A stretch of 64,000 nucleotides of DNA from Candidatus Brevundimonas phytovorans (GTDB lineage: Bacteria > Pseudomonadota > Alphaproteobacteria > Caulobacterales > Caulobacteraceae), in NCBI GenBank assembly GCA_029203145.1, contig CP119309.1, forward strand, positions 2,815,001 through 2,879,000. Reading direction: 5' to 3'. Under the pieces are notes generated by a model, which searched no databases, was not told the DNA's origin, and worked only from the letters and a program-made list of their open reading frames with translations. Positions within the stretch are counted from its first letter, which is position 1. Every line of letters starts with the position of its first letter. Positions 1-8,178 of this stretch are shown here, piece by piece. A program made the position numbers and the translations under genes.

Positions 1-1926
1 GCGCGTCTCCAGTTCGCCCGCGCTCTCGGTGAACAGACCGGCCAGGGCCCCCTGCTCGATGGCGAAGGCAGGCGCCCGCGCGGCCAGACGATCGACCAGG
101 GCCTTGAAGGCCTTGGCTTCGCGGACCAGGGCCTGCAGGTCCAGACCCATGCGGCGCTCGCCGCCCGACAGGTCCAGCTCGGCGTCGGCGCAGCCTTCCT
201 CGATCAGGTAGGAGTCCATCTCCGCCTGATCCTTGACGTAGCGGTGCTGCTTGCCCTTCGACACCTTATAGAGCGGGGGCTGGGCGATGTAGACGTGGCC
301 GCGTTCGATCAGCTCCGGCATCTGACGATAGAAGAAGGTCAGCAGCAGGGTGCGGATGTGGGCGCCGTCGACGTCGGCGTCGGCCATCAGGATGATCTTG
401 TGATAGCGCAGCTTGTCGGCGTTGAAATCATCGCGGCCGATGCCCGTGCCGAGCGCCAGGATCAGGGTGCCGATCAGTTCCGACGACAGCATCCGGTCAA
501 AGCGCGCGCGTTCGACGTTCAGAATCTTGCCGCGCAGGGGCAGGACGGCCTGGTTCTCGCGGTTGCGCGCCTGCTTGGCCGAGCCGCCAGCGGAATCGCC
601 CTCGACGATGAACAGTTCGGACTTGGCCGGATCGCGTTCCTGACAGTCGGCCAGCTTGCCGGGCAGGCTCGAGATCTCCAGCGCCGACTTGCGCCGCGTC
701 AGGTCGCGCGCCTTGCGGGCGGCTTCGCGCGCCGACGCCGCTTCGATGATCTTCGAGACCACCATCTTGGCCTCGACCGGATGTTCCTCGAACCACTGCG
801 ACAGGCCCTCGGAGCAGAGGTTTTCGACCGCCGGGCGCACCTCGGACGAGACCAGCTTGTCCTTGGTCTGCGAACTGAACTTGGGGTCCGGCACCTTGAC
901 CGACAGGACGCAGGTCAGGCCTTCGCGGGCGTCCTCGCCGGTCGGCGCGACCTTCTCCTTCTTGGCCAGGCCCGAGCTCTCGATATAGCTGCCCATGACG
1001 CGGGTCAGCGAGGTGCGGAAGGCCGAAAGGTGCGTGCCCCCATCCCGCTGCGGGATGTTGTTGGTGAAGCACAGCATGGTCTCGTGGTAGCTGTCGTTCC
1101 ACCACAGGGCCAGGTCCAGCTCGATGCCGTCCTTCTGGCCGCGAATGACGATGACGTCCTTCAGGATCGGGGTCTTGGACTTGTCGAGGTGGCGCACGAA
1201 GGCTTCGACCCCGCCCTCATAGTGCAGCATGATCTCGACCGGCTCGGCGCCCCGATGGTCGGCCAGCTTGATGACCACGCCCGAGTTCAGGAAGGCCAGC
1301 TCGCGCAGGCGGTGCTCCAGCGTCTTCAGGTCGAAGTCGATGTGGCTGAAGGTCGTGACCGACGGATAGAAGGTGACTTCGGTGCCGCTCAGCGGCTGCC
1401 CGGCCTTTTCGCCCTCGGTGCGGATCGGGGCGTCGCCGGTGATCACCAGGGACTTGACCGTGTCGCCGCGCTCGAAGCGCATCTGATGCGCCTTGCCGTC
1501 GCGATAGATCTTCAGCTCCAGCCAGTCGGACAGGGCGTTGACCACGGACACGCCCACGCCGTGCAGACCGCCCGACACCTTGTAGGAGTTCTGGTCGAAC
1601 TTACCGCCGGCGTGCAGCTGGGTCATGATGACCTCGGCCGCCGAGACGCCCTCTTCCTCGTGGATGCCCGTCGGAATGCCGCGCCCGTTGTCAGTCACGG
1701 TGACGCTGCCGTCCTCGTTCAGGATGACCTGGACCAGGTCGGCGTGACCAGCCAGGGCCTCGTCGATGGCGTTGTCGACCACCTCATAGACCATGTGGTG
1801 CAGGCCGGAGCCGTCGTCGGTGTCGCCGATATACATGCCAGGGCGCTTGCGCACCGCGTCCAGGCCTTTGAGAACCTTGATGGAATCAGCGCCGTATTCC
1901 GGCGAGGCGTCAGTCTGGTCGGTCAT
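1..1926 (-). CDS. gyrB: DNA gyrase subunit B (3' end beyond window)
   Basis: ATP-dependent type II topoisomerase subunit that, with GyrA, introduces negative supercoils. The window holds the first 642 codons, starting at ATG 1926. The N-terminus has the GHKL ATPase features (DAVRKRPGMYIG, EVVDNAIDEALAG, NGRGIP, GGLHGVGVSVVN). The transducer follows, then the TOPRIM start EGDSAGGSA near residue 442 and the metal-binding DADVDGAHIRT near residue 514. The C-terminal tail, including the GyrA-interacting end, lies beyond position 1. It is the last gene of a dnaN-X-recF-gyrB series on this strand and is separated from recF by a long REP-like inverted repeat, so it may have its own promoter. Confidence 0.97.
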   Translation of the reverse strand, partial: MTDQTDASPEYGADSIKVLKGLDAVRKRPGMYIGDTDDGSGLHHMVYEVVDNAIDEALAGHADLVQVILNEDGSVTVTDNGRGIPTGIHEEEGVSAAEVIMTQLHAGGKFDQNSYKVSGGLHGVGVSVVNALSDWLELKIYRDGKAHQMRFERGDTVKSLVITGDAPIRTEGEKAGQPLSGTEVTFYPSVTTFSHIDFDLKTLEHRLRELAFLNSGVVIKLADHRGAEPVEIMLHYEGGVEAFVRHLDKSKTPILKDVIVIRGQKDGIELDLALWWNDSYHETMLCFTNNIPQRDGGTHLSAFRTSLTRVMGSYIESSGLAKKEKVAPTGEDAREGLTCVLSVKVPDPKFSSQTKDKLVSSEVRPAVENLCSEGLSQWFEEHPVEAKMVVSKIIEAASAREAARKARDLTRRKSALEISSLPGKLADCQERDPAKSELFIVEGDSAGGSAKQARNRENQAVLPLRGKILNVERARFDRMLSSELIGTLILALGTGIGRDDFNADKLRYHKIILMADADVDGAHIRTLLLTFFYRQMPELIERGHVYIAQPPLYKVSKGKQHRYVKDQAEMDSYLIEEGCADAELDLSGGERRMGLDLQALVREAKAFKALVDRLAARAPAFAIEQGALAGLFTESAGELETR

Positions 1927-2064
1927 GAAAACGTCGGCTCAGGGTCCGCGAACGGACAGGGAAAAGACGGCGTGCCCGCCGTCCGCGCCAGGTCGCAATT
2001 CACCGCGCCCCGACACCGAGAACATATAGGAAATTTGACAGGAAAAGCCACTCTTTGTCCCCCT

Positions 2065-2205
2065 CTCCCTCCCCTTCATGGGGAGGGTGGTCGCGCAGCG
2101 ACCGGGTGGGGAGGGCGAGGTGAGAAAGACGCAGTGCTTGAATAGCCGAACCGCCCCCACCCGCCCTCGGCTACGCCTCGCCCCCCCCCCATGAAGGGGA
2201 GGGAG
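2065..2205. repeat. REP-like long inverted repeat, copy 1 (gyrB-recF gap)
   Basis: Perfect 15-bp arms at 2065-2079 and 2191-2205 (CTCCCTCCCCTTCAT and its complement) enclose GC-rich inner palindromes such as GGTCGCGCAGCGACC. The element fills most of the 289-bp gap between gyrB and recF. Its arms resemble pieces of the longer elements at 9911, 34641 and 58998. Elements of this look are common between genes in alphaproteobacteria and probably fold at transcript ends. No protein-coding signal is visible here. Confidence 0.75.
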
Positions 2206-2215
2206 AAGACGCGCC

Positions 2216-3346
2216 TTAAGCCGAAAGCAGCGCCCCGCCCTCCACGGTCACGAACTGCGCCCGCCCCTCCAGCGCGGCGAACAGGCTGCGCTCGGTGCCG
2301 GTCATGAAGGCCTGAAGGTGCAGCGCCTCGATCTCGTCGAACAGGGCCGCACGCCGCACCTCGTCGAGGTGGGCCGGGGCCTCGTCCAGCAGCAGGACCG
2401 GCTGGGCCGACTGGCCGGCCAGACGCCCCACCTGGGCCAGGATCAGGTTCAGCACCAGGGCCTTCTGCTCGCCCGAGGACCCCTCGGCGGCGGGCCGGTT
2501 CTTCTCGCGGTGGAGGGCGGTCAGGTCCGAGCGATGCGGTCCGAACAGCGAGCGCCCGGCGGCGGCGTCGCGCCCCCGCGCCCGCACAAAGCCCTCGCCC
2601 AGCATCCCGACCACATCGGCCTCGTCCGCCCCCGCCGCCGCCATTTCTTCGGCCACGCCCGTCAGGCCCAGATCGGCCTGAGGAAAGGGCCGGTCGCCGC
2701 GCGCGTCGATGCCGGCTTGCAGCGCCGTCAAGGCCCGCGTCCGCGCTGTCGCCGCCCGCGCCCCGGCCTCGGACAGCCGCGCTTCCAGCGCATCCAGCCA
2801 CAGGGGGTCAGCTGGCCTGCCCTCAGCCCCGTCGGTCAGCAGCCGCAACCGCTCCCTCAACGCCTTTTCATAGGCCGAAACCGTCGCCGCATGATCGGGG
2901 TCAGCCGCAAACACCAGCCGGTCAAAGAACCGCAGCCGCGCCGCCCGCGCATCGGAAAACAGCCGGTCCTGCTCGGGCGTGGCCCAGACCGGACGCAGGT
3001 GATCCAGCAGCCGCCCCGGCGGGGCCGTCTCGCCGTCGATGCGAACGATGCGCCGCGCCGCCCCCGGCGTCTGCACCCCGGTGCCCAGACGCACCTCTTC
3101 GCCGTCTTCATCCAGCGTGACCATGACGGCCCAGGCCCGCCCCACGGCCTCGCCCGGCTCGCGCCGCCCCATCTCCTGCGCCGTCGCCCCGCGCAGGCCC
3201 TTGCCGGGGGTCAGCAGGCTGATGGCCTCCAGCAGATTGGTCTTGCCCGCCCCGTTCGGCCCATGCAGCACCACGGCCCCGCCGGAAACCGGCAGGCTGG
3301 CGCTCGCATAGGAACGGAAGTCGGTGAGGGCGAGGGAGGTGATCAA
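2216..3346 (-). CDS. recF: DNA replication and repair protein RecF
   Basis: SMC-like ATPase that helps load RecA at gapped DNA through the RecFOR pathway. Residues 1-40 read like RecF: LTDFRSYASASLPV followed by Walker A GPNGAGKTNLLEAISLL. SSGEQKALVLNLILAQ is the signature region, and LLLDEAPAHLDEVRR is the Walker B/D-loop. At 376 residues it has normal length. The only sensible start is TTG at 3346, because an in-frame TGA lies four codons upstream (3358-3356). It follows the 364-aa membrane protein by 78 bp in the same direction. Confidence 0.95.
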   Translation of the reverse strand: MITSLALTDFRSYASASLPVSGGAVVLHGPNGAGKTNLLEAISLLTPGKGLRGATAQEMGRREPGEAVGRAWAVMVTLDEDGEEVRLGTGVQTPGAARRIVRIDGETAPPGRLLDHLRPVWATPEQDRLFSDARAARLRFFDRLVFAADPDHAATVSAYEKALRERLRLLTDGAEGRPADPLWLDALEARLSEAGARAATARTRALTALQAGIDARGDRPFPQADLGLTGVAEEMAAAGADEADVVGMLGEGFVRARGRDAAAGRSLFGPHRSDLTALHREKNRPAAEGSSGEQKALVLNLILAQVGRLAGQSAQPVLLLDEAPAHLDEVRRAALFDEIEALHLQAFMTGTERSLFAALEGRAQFVTVEGGALLSA

Positions 3347-3424
3347 TCTATCCGCTCATCCCGATCCTGCGGGAGCCAGTGGGGCAGAAGGTTGCAGATA
3401 GGCGAAACCGCCAAGAGGGCCAAG

Positions 3425-4519
3425 TCACGACCGATCGGGATCAAAGCCCTGACTGTAACGAATACGCCAATCATCCAGCGTATCCCGCAAGGCGTCCGGA
3501 GAGCCCTGGAATCCCCCTCCCACCGCCTGATGCATTTCGGCAGAATAGGGGTCGGCGTCAGGCTTATTCTTGAACCGCCACCCTACAGTCGTCCCATGTG
3601 ACTGGGCGTCATGGACCAGGCCGAACACCGCGACCTCATGCCATGCAGTGAACAGGCGGCCGCTCTCATCGGCGACCTCAAAACCAGCTGACGTCAGAGT
3701 GATGCGTGGCCGCGCAATCAGTCGCCGCAGACAAACCCAGAAGAGGGGGCCCACGATCACCAGCCCCAGACAGGGCACAAGGACGATCAGCCAATCAGAC
3801 AGATGCACCGGACGGCTGATGGCCGCCACCCAGACCGATAAACTGAGTGCAAACACAATCCCGGCCCCCAGCACGATCAAGGACAACAGGATCTTCCACA
3901 CCGCCGCGTGAACGATCAAAACGGCATCGCCGTCCGCCAAGGCCGGTTGACGGACAACAGGATTGCGCGGCGCCGCGACCGCGTAACGCGCCCGCCAGCT
4001 TTCCAGAGCCTCGCAAACCACTCTGGAACCGCCCTGCCAACGATGCCCCAGGTCGCCATGAAGCGACGTCGGGTAGCGCCCCGTCGTCCGCAGACGCTTC
4101 CACGTCATGGGATCAGCGCCTTCGCCCTCGTGATAATCCCAGCCGACGACCTCAACCATCCCAGGCATGGGGGCTTCAGTGCGGAAGCCTTTAAGCCCCT
4201 GCCAGGGGACATGGCCCTTCTGGTCGTGAACCTTGTAATAGAAGCCCTCTGGCTCCAGCCGGATGTAATCACCGCGCCACATGTTGCGCAGACCATAGAC
4301 GAACCCGCCCAGGGCCAAGGCGACAAAGACCAGCAACTCAATACTGCCCATCACGGATCTCACCGTAACACGCTCAGAGGCATCGCCACTCAGATACAGG
4401 CTCACACCGCACAGGCAGACCGCGATCAACAACCAGACAGCGCTGCCGATCAGAACACTAAGACGGCGCCACCGGGCAGTTTTGATAGTGATAGTCTCTG
4501 AACCGCCGTCGTCAGACAC
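3425..4519 (-). CDS. Membrane protein of unknown function with internal duplication
   Basis: I do not recognise the family. The 364 residues consist of two similar halves. Each has a pair of hydrophobic segments (about 23-43 and 60-78; about 213-235 and 245-268), then a soluble stretch beginning with a short beta-rich motif (YIRLEPEGFYYKVHDQKG versus RITLTSAGFEVADESGR), then W-QGL-GF or W-EVAVF, and a closing amphipathic helix (ALESWRARYA versus TLDDWRIRYS). This suggests duplication of one TM-TM-PH-like unit. The GTG start at 4519 overlaps the dnaN stop by 8 bp, so translation is probably coupled to dnaN. It sits between dnaN and recF, where a membrane protein is not expected. Confidence 0.85.
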   Translation of the reverse strand: MSDDGGSETITIKTARWRRLSVLIGSAVWLLIAVCLCGVSLYLSGDASERVTVRSVMGSIELLVFVALALGGFVYGLRNMWRGDYIRLEPEGFYYKVHDQKGHVPWQGLKGFRTEAPMPGMVEVVGWDYHEGEGADPMTWKRLRTTGRYPTSLHGDLGHRWQGGSRVVCEALESWRARYAVAAPRNPVVRQPALADGDAVLIVHAAVWKILLSLIVLGAGIVFALSLSVWVAAISRPVHLSDWLIVLVPCLGLVIVGPLFWVCLRRLIARPRITLTSAGFEVADESGRLFTAWHEVAVFGLVHDAQSHGTTVGWRFKNKPDADPYSAEMHQAVGGGFQGSPDALRDTLDDWRIRYSQGFDPDRS

Positions 4520-5630
4520 GCAGCGGCATCAGCACATACTGCACGCCCGGATCGGCCGGATCGAGCACCAGGGTCGGGCTGGCCGGGTCGGCGAATTTGA
4601 AGTGGGCGGTTTCGCCGGTGATCTGGCCGGCGACGTCCAGCAGGTAGCGGGCGTTGAAGCCGATTTCGAAGGGCTCTTCGGAGTAGCCGATCTCGACCTC
4701 TTCCTCGGCCTGCCCGGCTTCCATGTTGCGGACGGTCAGCTTCACCCGGTCGTTGTCGAAGGCCAGCTTCACCGAGCGGCTCTTTTCCGCAGAGATGGTG
4801 GCCACGCGGTCGACCGCCTTGGAAAACAGGGTGTTGTCGATGTCGGCCTGCTTGTCATTGCCCTTGGGAATGACGCGCAGATAGTCGGGGAAGGCGCCGT
4901 CGATGACCTTGGAGGTCAGGCTGGCGTGGCCGAACTCGAAGCGGATCTTCTGGGCCGAGACCTGGACCTCGACCGGACCATTGCCGTCGTCCAGCAGGCG
5001 GCGGACCTGATCGACGGTCTTGCGCGGCACGATCACGCCGGGACCGCCCGCCGCCCCTTCGGGCGCCGGGGTCTCGGCCAGGGCCAGACGGTGTCCGTCG
5101 GTGGCCACGGCGCGCAGCAGCGGCACGCCGCCGTCGGCGACCGTGTGCAGATAGAGGCCGTTCAGATAATAGCGCGTCTCTTCGGTCGAGACGGCGAAAC
5201 GGGTCTTGTCGATCAGGCGCGCCAGATCTTCCTTGGGCAGGGTGTAGCGCGCGCCCGAGGATTCCGTCGACATGATGGGGAAGTCGCCCGCCGGCAGGAC
5301 CGGCAGGTTGAACTTGGAGCGGCCCGCCGAGATGACCAGACGCGGATCGTCGCCCGAATAGGTCAGCGAGACCTCGGCGCCGTCCGGCAGCTTCTTGACG
5401 ATTTCATAGAGGGTGTGGGCCGAGGCCGTGATCTGGCCCTCGACGTTCACCTGGGCCTCGGCCTCGTCCACCATCTCCATGTCAAGATCGGTGGCGGCGA
5501 AGGACAGGCGGTCGCGCCCGGCGCTCAACAGCACGTTCGACAGGATCGGAATGGTGTTGCGGCGCTCGACCACGCTCTGAACGTGCCCGAGGGCTTTCAG
5601 GAGCGCGGAACGTTCGATGGTCAGCTGCAT
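4512..5630 (-). CDS. dnaN: DNA polymerase III beta sliding clamp
   Basis: Homodimeric ring that tethers polymerase III to DNA and recruits clamp-binding partners. The 372 residues contain three clamp domains: the N-terminus MQLTIERSALLKALGHVQSV, the central SGARYTLPKEDLARLIDKTRFAVSTE region, and the C-terminal hydrophobic pocket end YVLMPLRV. The start is ATG 5630. The gene lies 175 bp downstream of dnaA on the same strand and overlaps the next gene by 8 bp. The gap to dnaA holds a small dyad (CGACGC...GCGTCG, 5649-5667) in the dnaN leader and two DnaA-box-like sequences. Confidence 0.98.
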   Translation of the reverse strand: MQLTIERSALLKALGHVQSVVERRNTIPILSNVLLSAGRDRLSFAATDLDMEMVDEAEAQVNVEGQITASAHTLYEIVKKLPDGAEVSLTYSGDDPRLVISAGRSKFNLPVLPAGDFPIMSTESSGARYTLPKEDLARLIDKTRFAVSTEETRYYLNGLYLHTVADGGVPLLRAVATDGHRLALAETPAPEGAAGGPGVIVPRKTVDQVRRLLDDGNGPVEVQVSAQKIRFEFGHASLTSKVIDGAFPDYLRVIPKGNDKQADIDNTLFSKAVDRVATISAEKSRSVKLAFDNDRVKLTVRNMEAGQAEEEVEIGYSEEPFEIGFNARYLLDVAGQITGETAHFKFADPASPTLVLDPADPGVQYVLMPLRV

Positions 5631-5746
5631 GTGGTCTCGCCCGGGCCGCGACGCCTTTGCAGCGTCGCCGTAAGGATGGGCGGGAACACTAGCGCATTGA
5701 GCGGCGGGGGCAACGGGGGGCCGACATCCGACGACGTCTGCCCCCG

Positions 5747-5771
5747 CTATCCACAGGCTGCCCGTGGATGA
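5747..5771. promoter_or_regulatory. Candidate inverted pair of DnaA-box-like sites
   Basis: CTATCCACA at 5747-5755 on the plus strand differs by one base from the TTATCCACA consensus. Facing it, TCATCCACG (complement of 5763-5771) differs by two. Together they form an ATCCAC/GTGGAT dyad with a 9-bp spacer, located between dnaA and dnaN. They could bind DnaA and tune dnaN expression. Two sites alone do not make an origin. The functional claim is inference. Confidence 0.35.
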
Positions 5772-5776
5772 ACCTC

Positions 5777-5799
5777 AGCCGCGCCGCTTGCGCGCGGCT
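5777..5799 (-). terminator. Hairpin just after dnaA
   Basis: Perfect 8-bp stem AGCCGCGC/GCGCGGCT with a 7-nt loop starts 7 bp downstream of the dnaA TAA stop. No T-run follows on the minus strand, so it is more likely an RNA 3'-end stabiliser or weak attenuator than a full intrinsic terminator. Confidence 0.45.
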
Positions 5800-5805
5800 T
5801 CCCTT

Positions 5806-7254
5806 TTAGCCGCGCAGCTTGCGCGTCAGGGCCTCGACGTCGCGGGCGATCTGCTCTTCCTTCGGCATCAGCTCCTCGATCTTGCGCACGCCGTGCAGGA
5901 CGGTCGTGTGATCGCGTCCGCCGAAGCGACGGCCGATGTCGGGATAGGAGCGGGTCGTGTGCTGCTTGCACAGGTACATGGCGATCTGACGCGGGCGGGC
6001 GATGGCGCGGGTGCGGCGCTCGCTCAGCAGATCGGCCTGCTTCAGGTTGAAGTGGTCGGCGACCGTCTTCTGGATTTCATCGACCGTGATGCGGCGCTCG
6101 GGCCCGCCGCGCAGGGCGACGCCCAGCAGGCTCTGCGCCTCGTCCACGCCCAGCGAGGCCAGACGGGCGCCGGCGACGGCGGCCAGGGTGTTCACGGCGC
6201 CTTCCAGCTCCCGCATCGAGCCGGGGGTGCGGTCCACCAGATGTTCCAGCACGTCGGTGCGGGCCTCGCCCGAGACGACGCCCAGCTTGGCCAGGGCGTT
6301 CAGACGCGACTGGGCCACGGCGATCTTCAGCGTGCGGTCGGCGGCTTCGACCGGGCAGGTCAGGCCGGCGGACAGATGGCTGCGCAGACGCGGCTCCACG
6401 TCGGTCAGGGCGGTCGGGGCGCGGTCGGCCGACAGGACGATGCGTTTACCGTCCTCGATCAGCGAGGTCAGGGTGCTGAGCAGTTCTTCCTGGGTCGAGG
6501 TCTTGCCGCCGACGAACTGGACGTCGTCCAGCAGCAGCATGTCGGCCGAGCGCAGGCTTTCCTTGAAGGCCGCGGTCGAGCGGTCCTGCATGGCGCGCAC
6601 GAAGGTCGAGAGGAAACGCTCGGCGGTCAGATAGACCACCTTGGCGTCGGGACGCAGGCGCTGCGCCTCCCAGGCGATGGCGTTCAGCAGGTGGGTCTTG
6701 CCGTAGCCGTAGGGGCCGCAGAAGAAGACCGGGTTGAAATGGCCGTCGGCCCAGCTGGCGACCTGCTTGGCGATAGCCAGCGCAAAGGCGTTGCCCTGTC
6801 CCTCGACGAAGCTGTCGAAGTTCAGGCGCTCTTGCAGGCCGGCGGCGCGGACGGCGCGAGCGCCGTCGGTCGAGGGAGCGAACGAGGAGGCGGCCATGGC
6901 CGAGGCGGCGAGGCTGGGGGCGATCACGCCGCCCACCGAGGCCAGGCGCGGGGCCTCGCCAGCGGGGAAGGCGGTGGCCGGGGCGGGCGAACCCACCTCG
7001 GCGCGGCAACGGACGTCCAGACGGCGCGACAGGCCGTCCAGGCCCAGCCACAGCTCGTTCATCCGACGCAGGGCGTTCTTGCGCACCCAGTCCCGCGCAT
7101 AGGCGGTCGGCGTCACCAGGATCAGATTGCCCGAGGCGTCCAGCCGGACGGCCGACGGCGCGATGTAGCTGCTGAACGGACCGTCGCCGATCTCGGTCTT
7201 CAGGCGGCCCGCCGCCTCAGTCCAGATACGGTCCGGATCCGTCATGCCCGTCAT
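5806..7254 (-). CDS. dnaA: Chromosomal replication initiator protein DnaA
   Basis: AAA+ ATPase that binds DnaA boxes and opens the replication origin. At 482 residues it contains domain I (IWTEAAGRLKTEIGDGPFSSYI), a variable linker, Walker A GPYGYGKTHLLNAIAWE near residue 183, Walker B LLLDDVQFV, and the domain IV signature GRRFGGRDHTTVLHGVRK near residue 443. The frame is open upstream, but ATG 7254 is preceded by a GGGGG ribosome-binding stretch and matches the usual domain I start; ATG 7245 is the alternative. The 510-bp region up to rpsT carries the promoter and a dense set of GANTC sites, consistent with methylation-dependent cell-cycle control known in Caulobacter. Confidence 0.97.
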   Translation of the reverse strand: MTGMTDPDRIWTEAAGRLKTEIGDGPFSSYIAPSAVRLDASGNLILVTPTAYARDWVRKNALRRMNELWLGLDGLSRRLDVRCRAEVGSPAPATAFPAGEAPRLASVGGVIAPSLAASAMAASSFAPSTDGARAVRAAGLQERLNFDSFVEGQGNAFALAIAKQVASWADGHFNPVFFCGPYGYGKTHLLNAIAWEAQRLRPDAKVVYLTAERFLSTFVRAMQDRSTAAFKESLRSADMLLLDDVQFVGGKTSTQEELLSTLTSLIEDGKRIVLSADRAPTALTDVEPRLRSHLSAGLTCPVEAADRTLKIAVAQSRLNALAKLGVVSGEARTDVLEHLVDRTPGSMRELEGAVNTLAAVAGARLASLGVDEAQSLLGVALRGGPERRITVDEIQKTVADHFNLKQADLLSERRTRAIARPRQIAMYLCKQHTTRSYPDIGRRFGGRDHTTVLHGVRKIEELMPKEEQIARDVEALTRKLRG

Positions 7255-7628
7255 CGCGCCCCCCAAATTCGTCAAAACACACCCGCCAAGAGTTAGAACC
7301 ACCGAACGAACACACAACGAAGGCGACTGCCGGGACGACTTCTCCTGTCCCGAAAAGCCGAAGGCTTCGCAGGTGGGGTCATACTCACGGACAGACGTCT
7401 CCCGCCGGCGGAAACCATTGATTTCCCCCGTCTTCATCCGGATTGGGATGGAAGTGCGTTACAGGCCAAAACTTACCCGCCGTACGCCGGAGATCAACGC
7501 TGATTCGAGTCGAGATTCGCACTTAAATTGTTTGACTCCGGCAAACCTCGGCAGCGCTTGGGAAAATGGCTATTTCGCCGCAATTTCGAACGCTGGATTC
7601 TCTCGGAGACTTAGCGCCAGACAGCAAG
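7255..7628 (-). promoter_or_regulatory. dnaA promoter/leader region with five GANTC methylation sites
   Basis: No gene is visible between dnaA and the rpsT terminator. The section 7500-7600 is clearly more AT-rich than its surroundings. It contains five GANTC motifs: 7502-7506, 7507-7511, 7514-7518, 7534-7538 and 7596-7600. GANTC is the target of the cell-cycle methyltransferase CcrM, and in Caulobacter crescentus dnaA transcription depends on promoter methylation. I could not fix -35/-10 boxes with confidence. The leader could be several hundred nucleotides long. Confidence 0.7.
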
Positions 7629-7658
7629 ACGGCGAGGGAGCTTGCGCTTCCTCGCCGT
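7629..7658 (-). terminator. Stem-loop downstream of rpsT
   Basis: Read on the minus strand this is a 9-bp stem (ACGGCGAGG/CCTCGCCGT) continued past one A-C mismatch by AGC/GCT with a GCAA tetraloop, followed by CTTGCTGTCT. It lies about 107 bp downstream of the rpsT stop and upstream of the GANTC cluster, so it probably ends rpsT transcripts and separates them from dnaA. The T-run is weak. Confidence 0.55.
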
Positions 7659-7764
7659 TGAAATCGCTAGATTTTCTTGCGACAACCCTGTTACGGGTCG
7701 TCCGAACGCCTCAGATGACGTCGTTTGACAAGGCTGTGAAAGCCCGTCCGCGACGCCGTCTAGA

Positions 7765-8034
7765 TCAGGCGGCCGACAGCTTCTTCAGCTGGGCGGCCAG
7801 GCGCGAAACCTTGCGCGAGCCGGTGTTCTTGTGAACCACGCCCTTGGACACGGCGCGCATCAGTTCCGACTGCGCCGTGATGAAGGCGGCCTTGGCGGCG
7901 GCGGCGTCGCCGCCCGTCAGGGCTTCCTGGAACTTACGCAGGTAAGTACGGACGCGGGTACGGCGGGCCTTGTTTACTTCGGTCCGCGCTTCGATCTTGC
8001 GGATCGCCTTGCGGGCGCCTGCATTGTTGGCCAT
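7765..8034 (-). CDS. rpsT: 30S ribosomal protein S20
   Basis: Primary 16S rRNA-binding protein of the small subunit. The 89-residue, Lys/Arg-rich helical protein starts MANNAGARKAIRKIEARTEV and ends with the conserved S20 tail (HKNTGSRKVSRLAAQLKKL). Length is typical and the start is ATG 8034. It lies directly upstream of dnaA on the same strand, an arrangement also known in Caulobacter. A hairpin about 107 bp downstream probably ends most transcripts. Confidence 0.97.
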   Translation of the reverse strand: MANNAGARKAIRKIEARTEVNKARRTRVRTYLRKFQEALTGGDAAAAKAAFITAQSELMRAVSKGVVHKNTGSRKVSRLAAQLKKLSAA

Positions 8035-8178
8035 CGGGTAAAACCTTCGAACGAAAACGCCGCGAACCCACGTCCACGGCGAGGAAATCTCAAGAGCGGG
8101 CGGCTATAGCGGAAAGGCTCCGGCCGGTCAACGCGACGCGGCCGGAATTGAATCAGGGCCTAGGTTTGAGCCCCGGTT

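Noticed and set aside
244..2145. Long open frame opposite gyrB
   Set aside because: gyrB is certain on the minus strand; the plus-strand frame is its GC-driven shadow and has no recognisable motif.
5764..7296. Long open frame opposite dnaA
   Set aside because: Shadow of dnaA with biased Gln/Gly/Ala/Arg composition; no ribosome site of note.
7255..7764. Possible replication origin between rpsT and dnaA
   Set aside because: The region is AT-rich with many GANTC sites, but I see no cluster of DnaA boxes; in Caulobacter the origin is near hemE, which is not in the window.
7244..7834. Open frame of 196 codons across the dnaA leader on the plus strand
   Set aside because: It crosses the dnaA start, the GANTC-rich promoter and the rpsT terminator; composition is unlike a protein gene.
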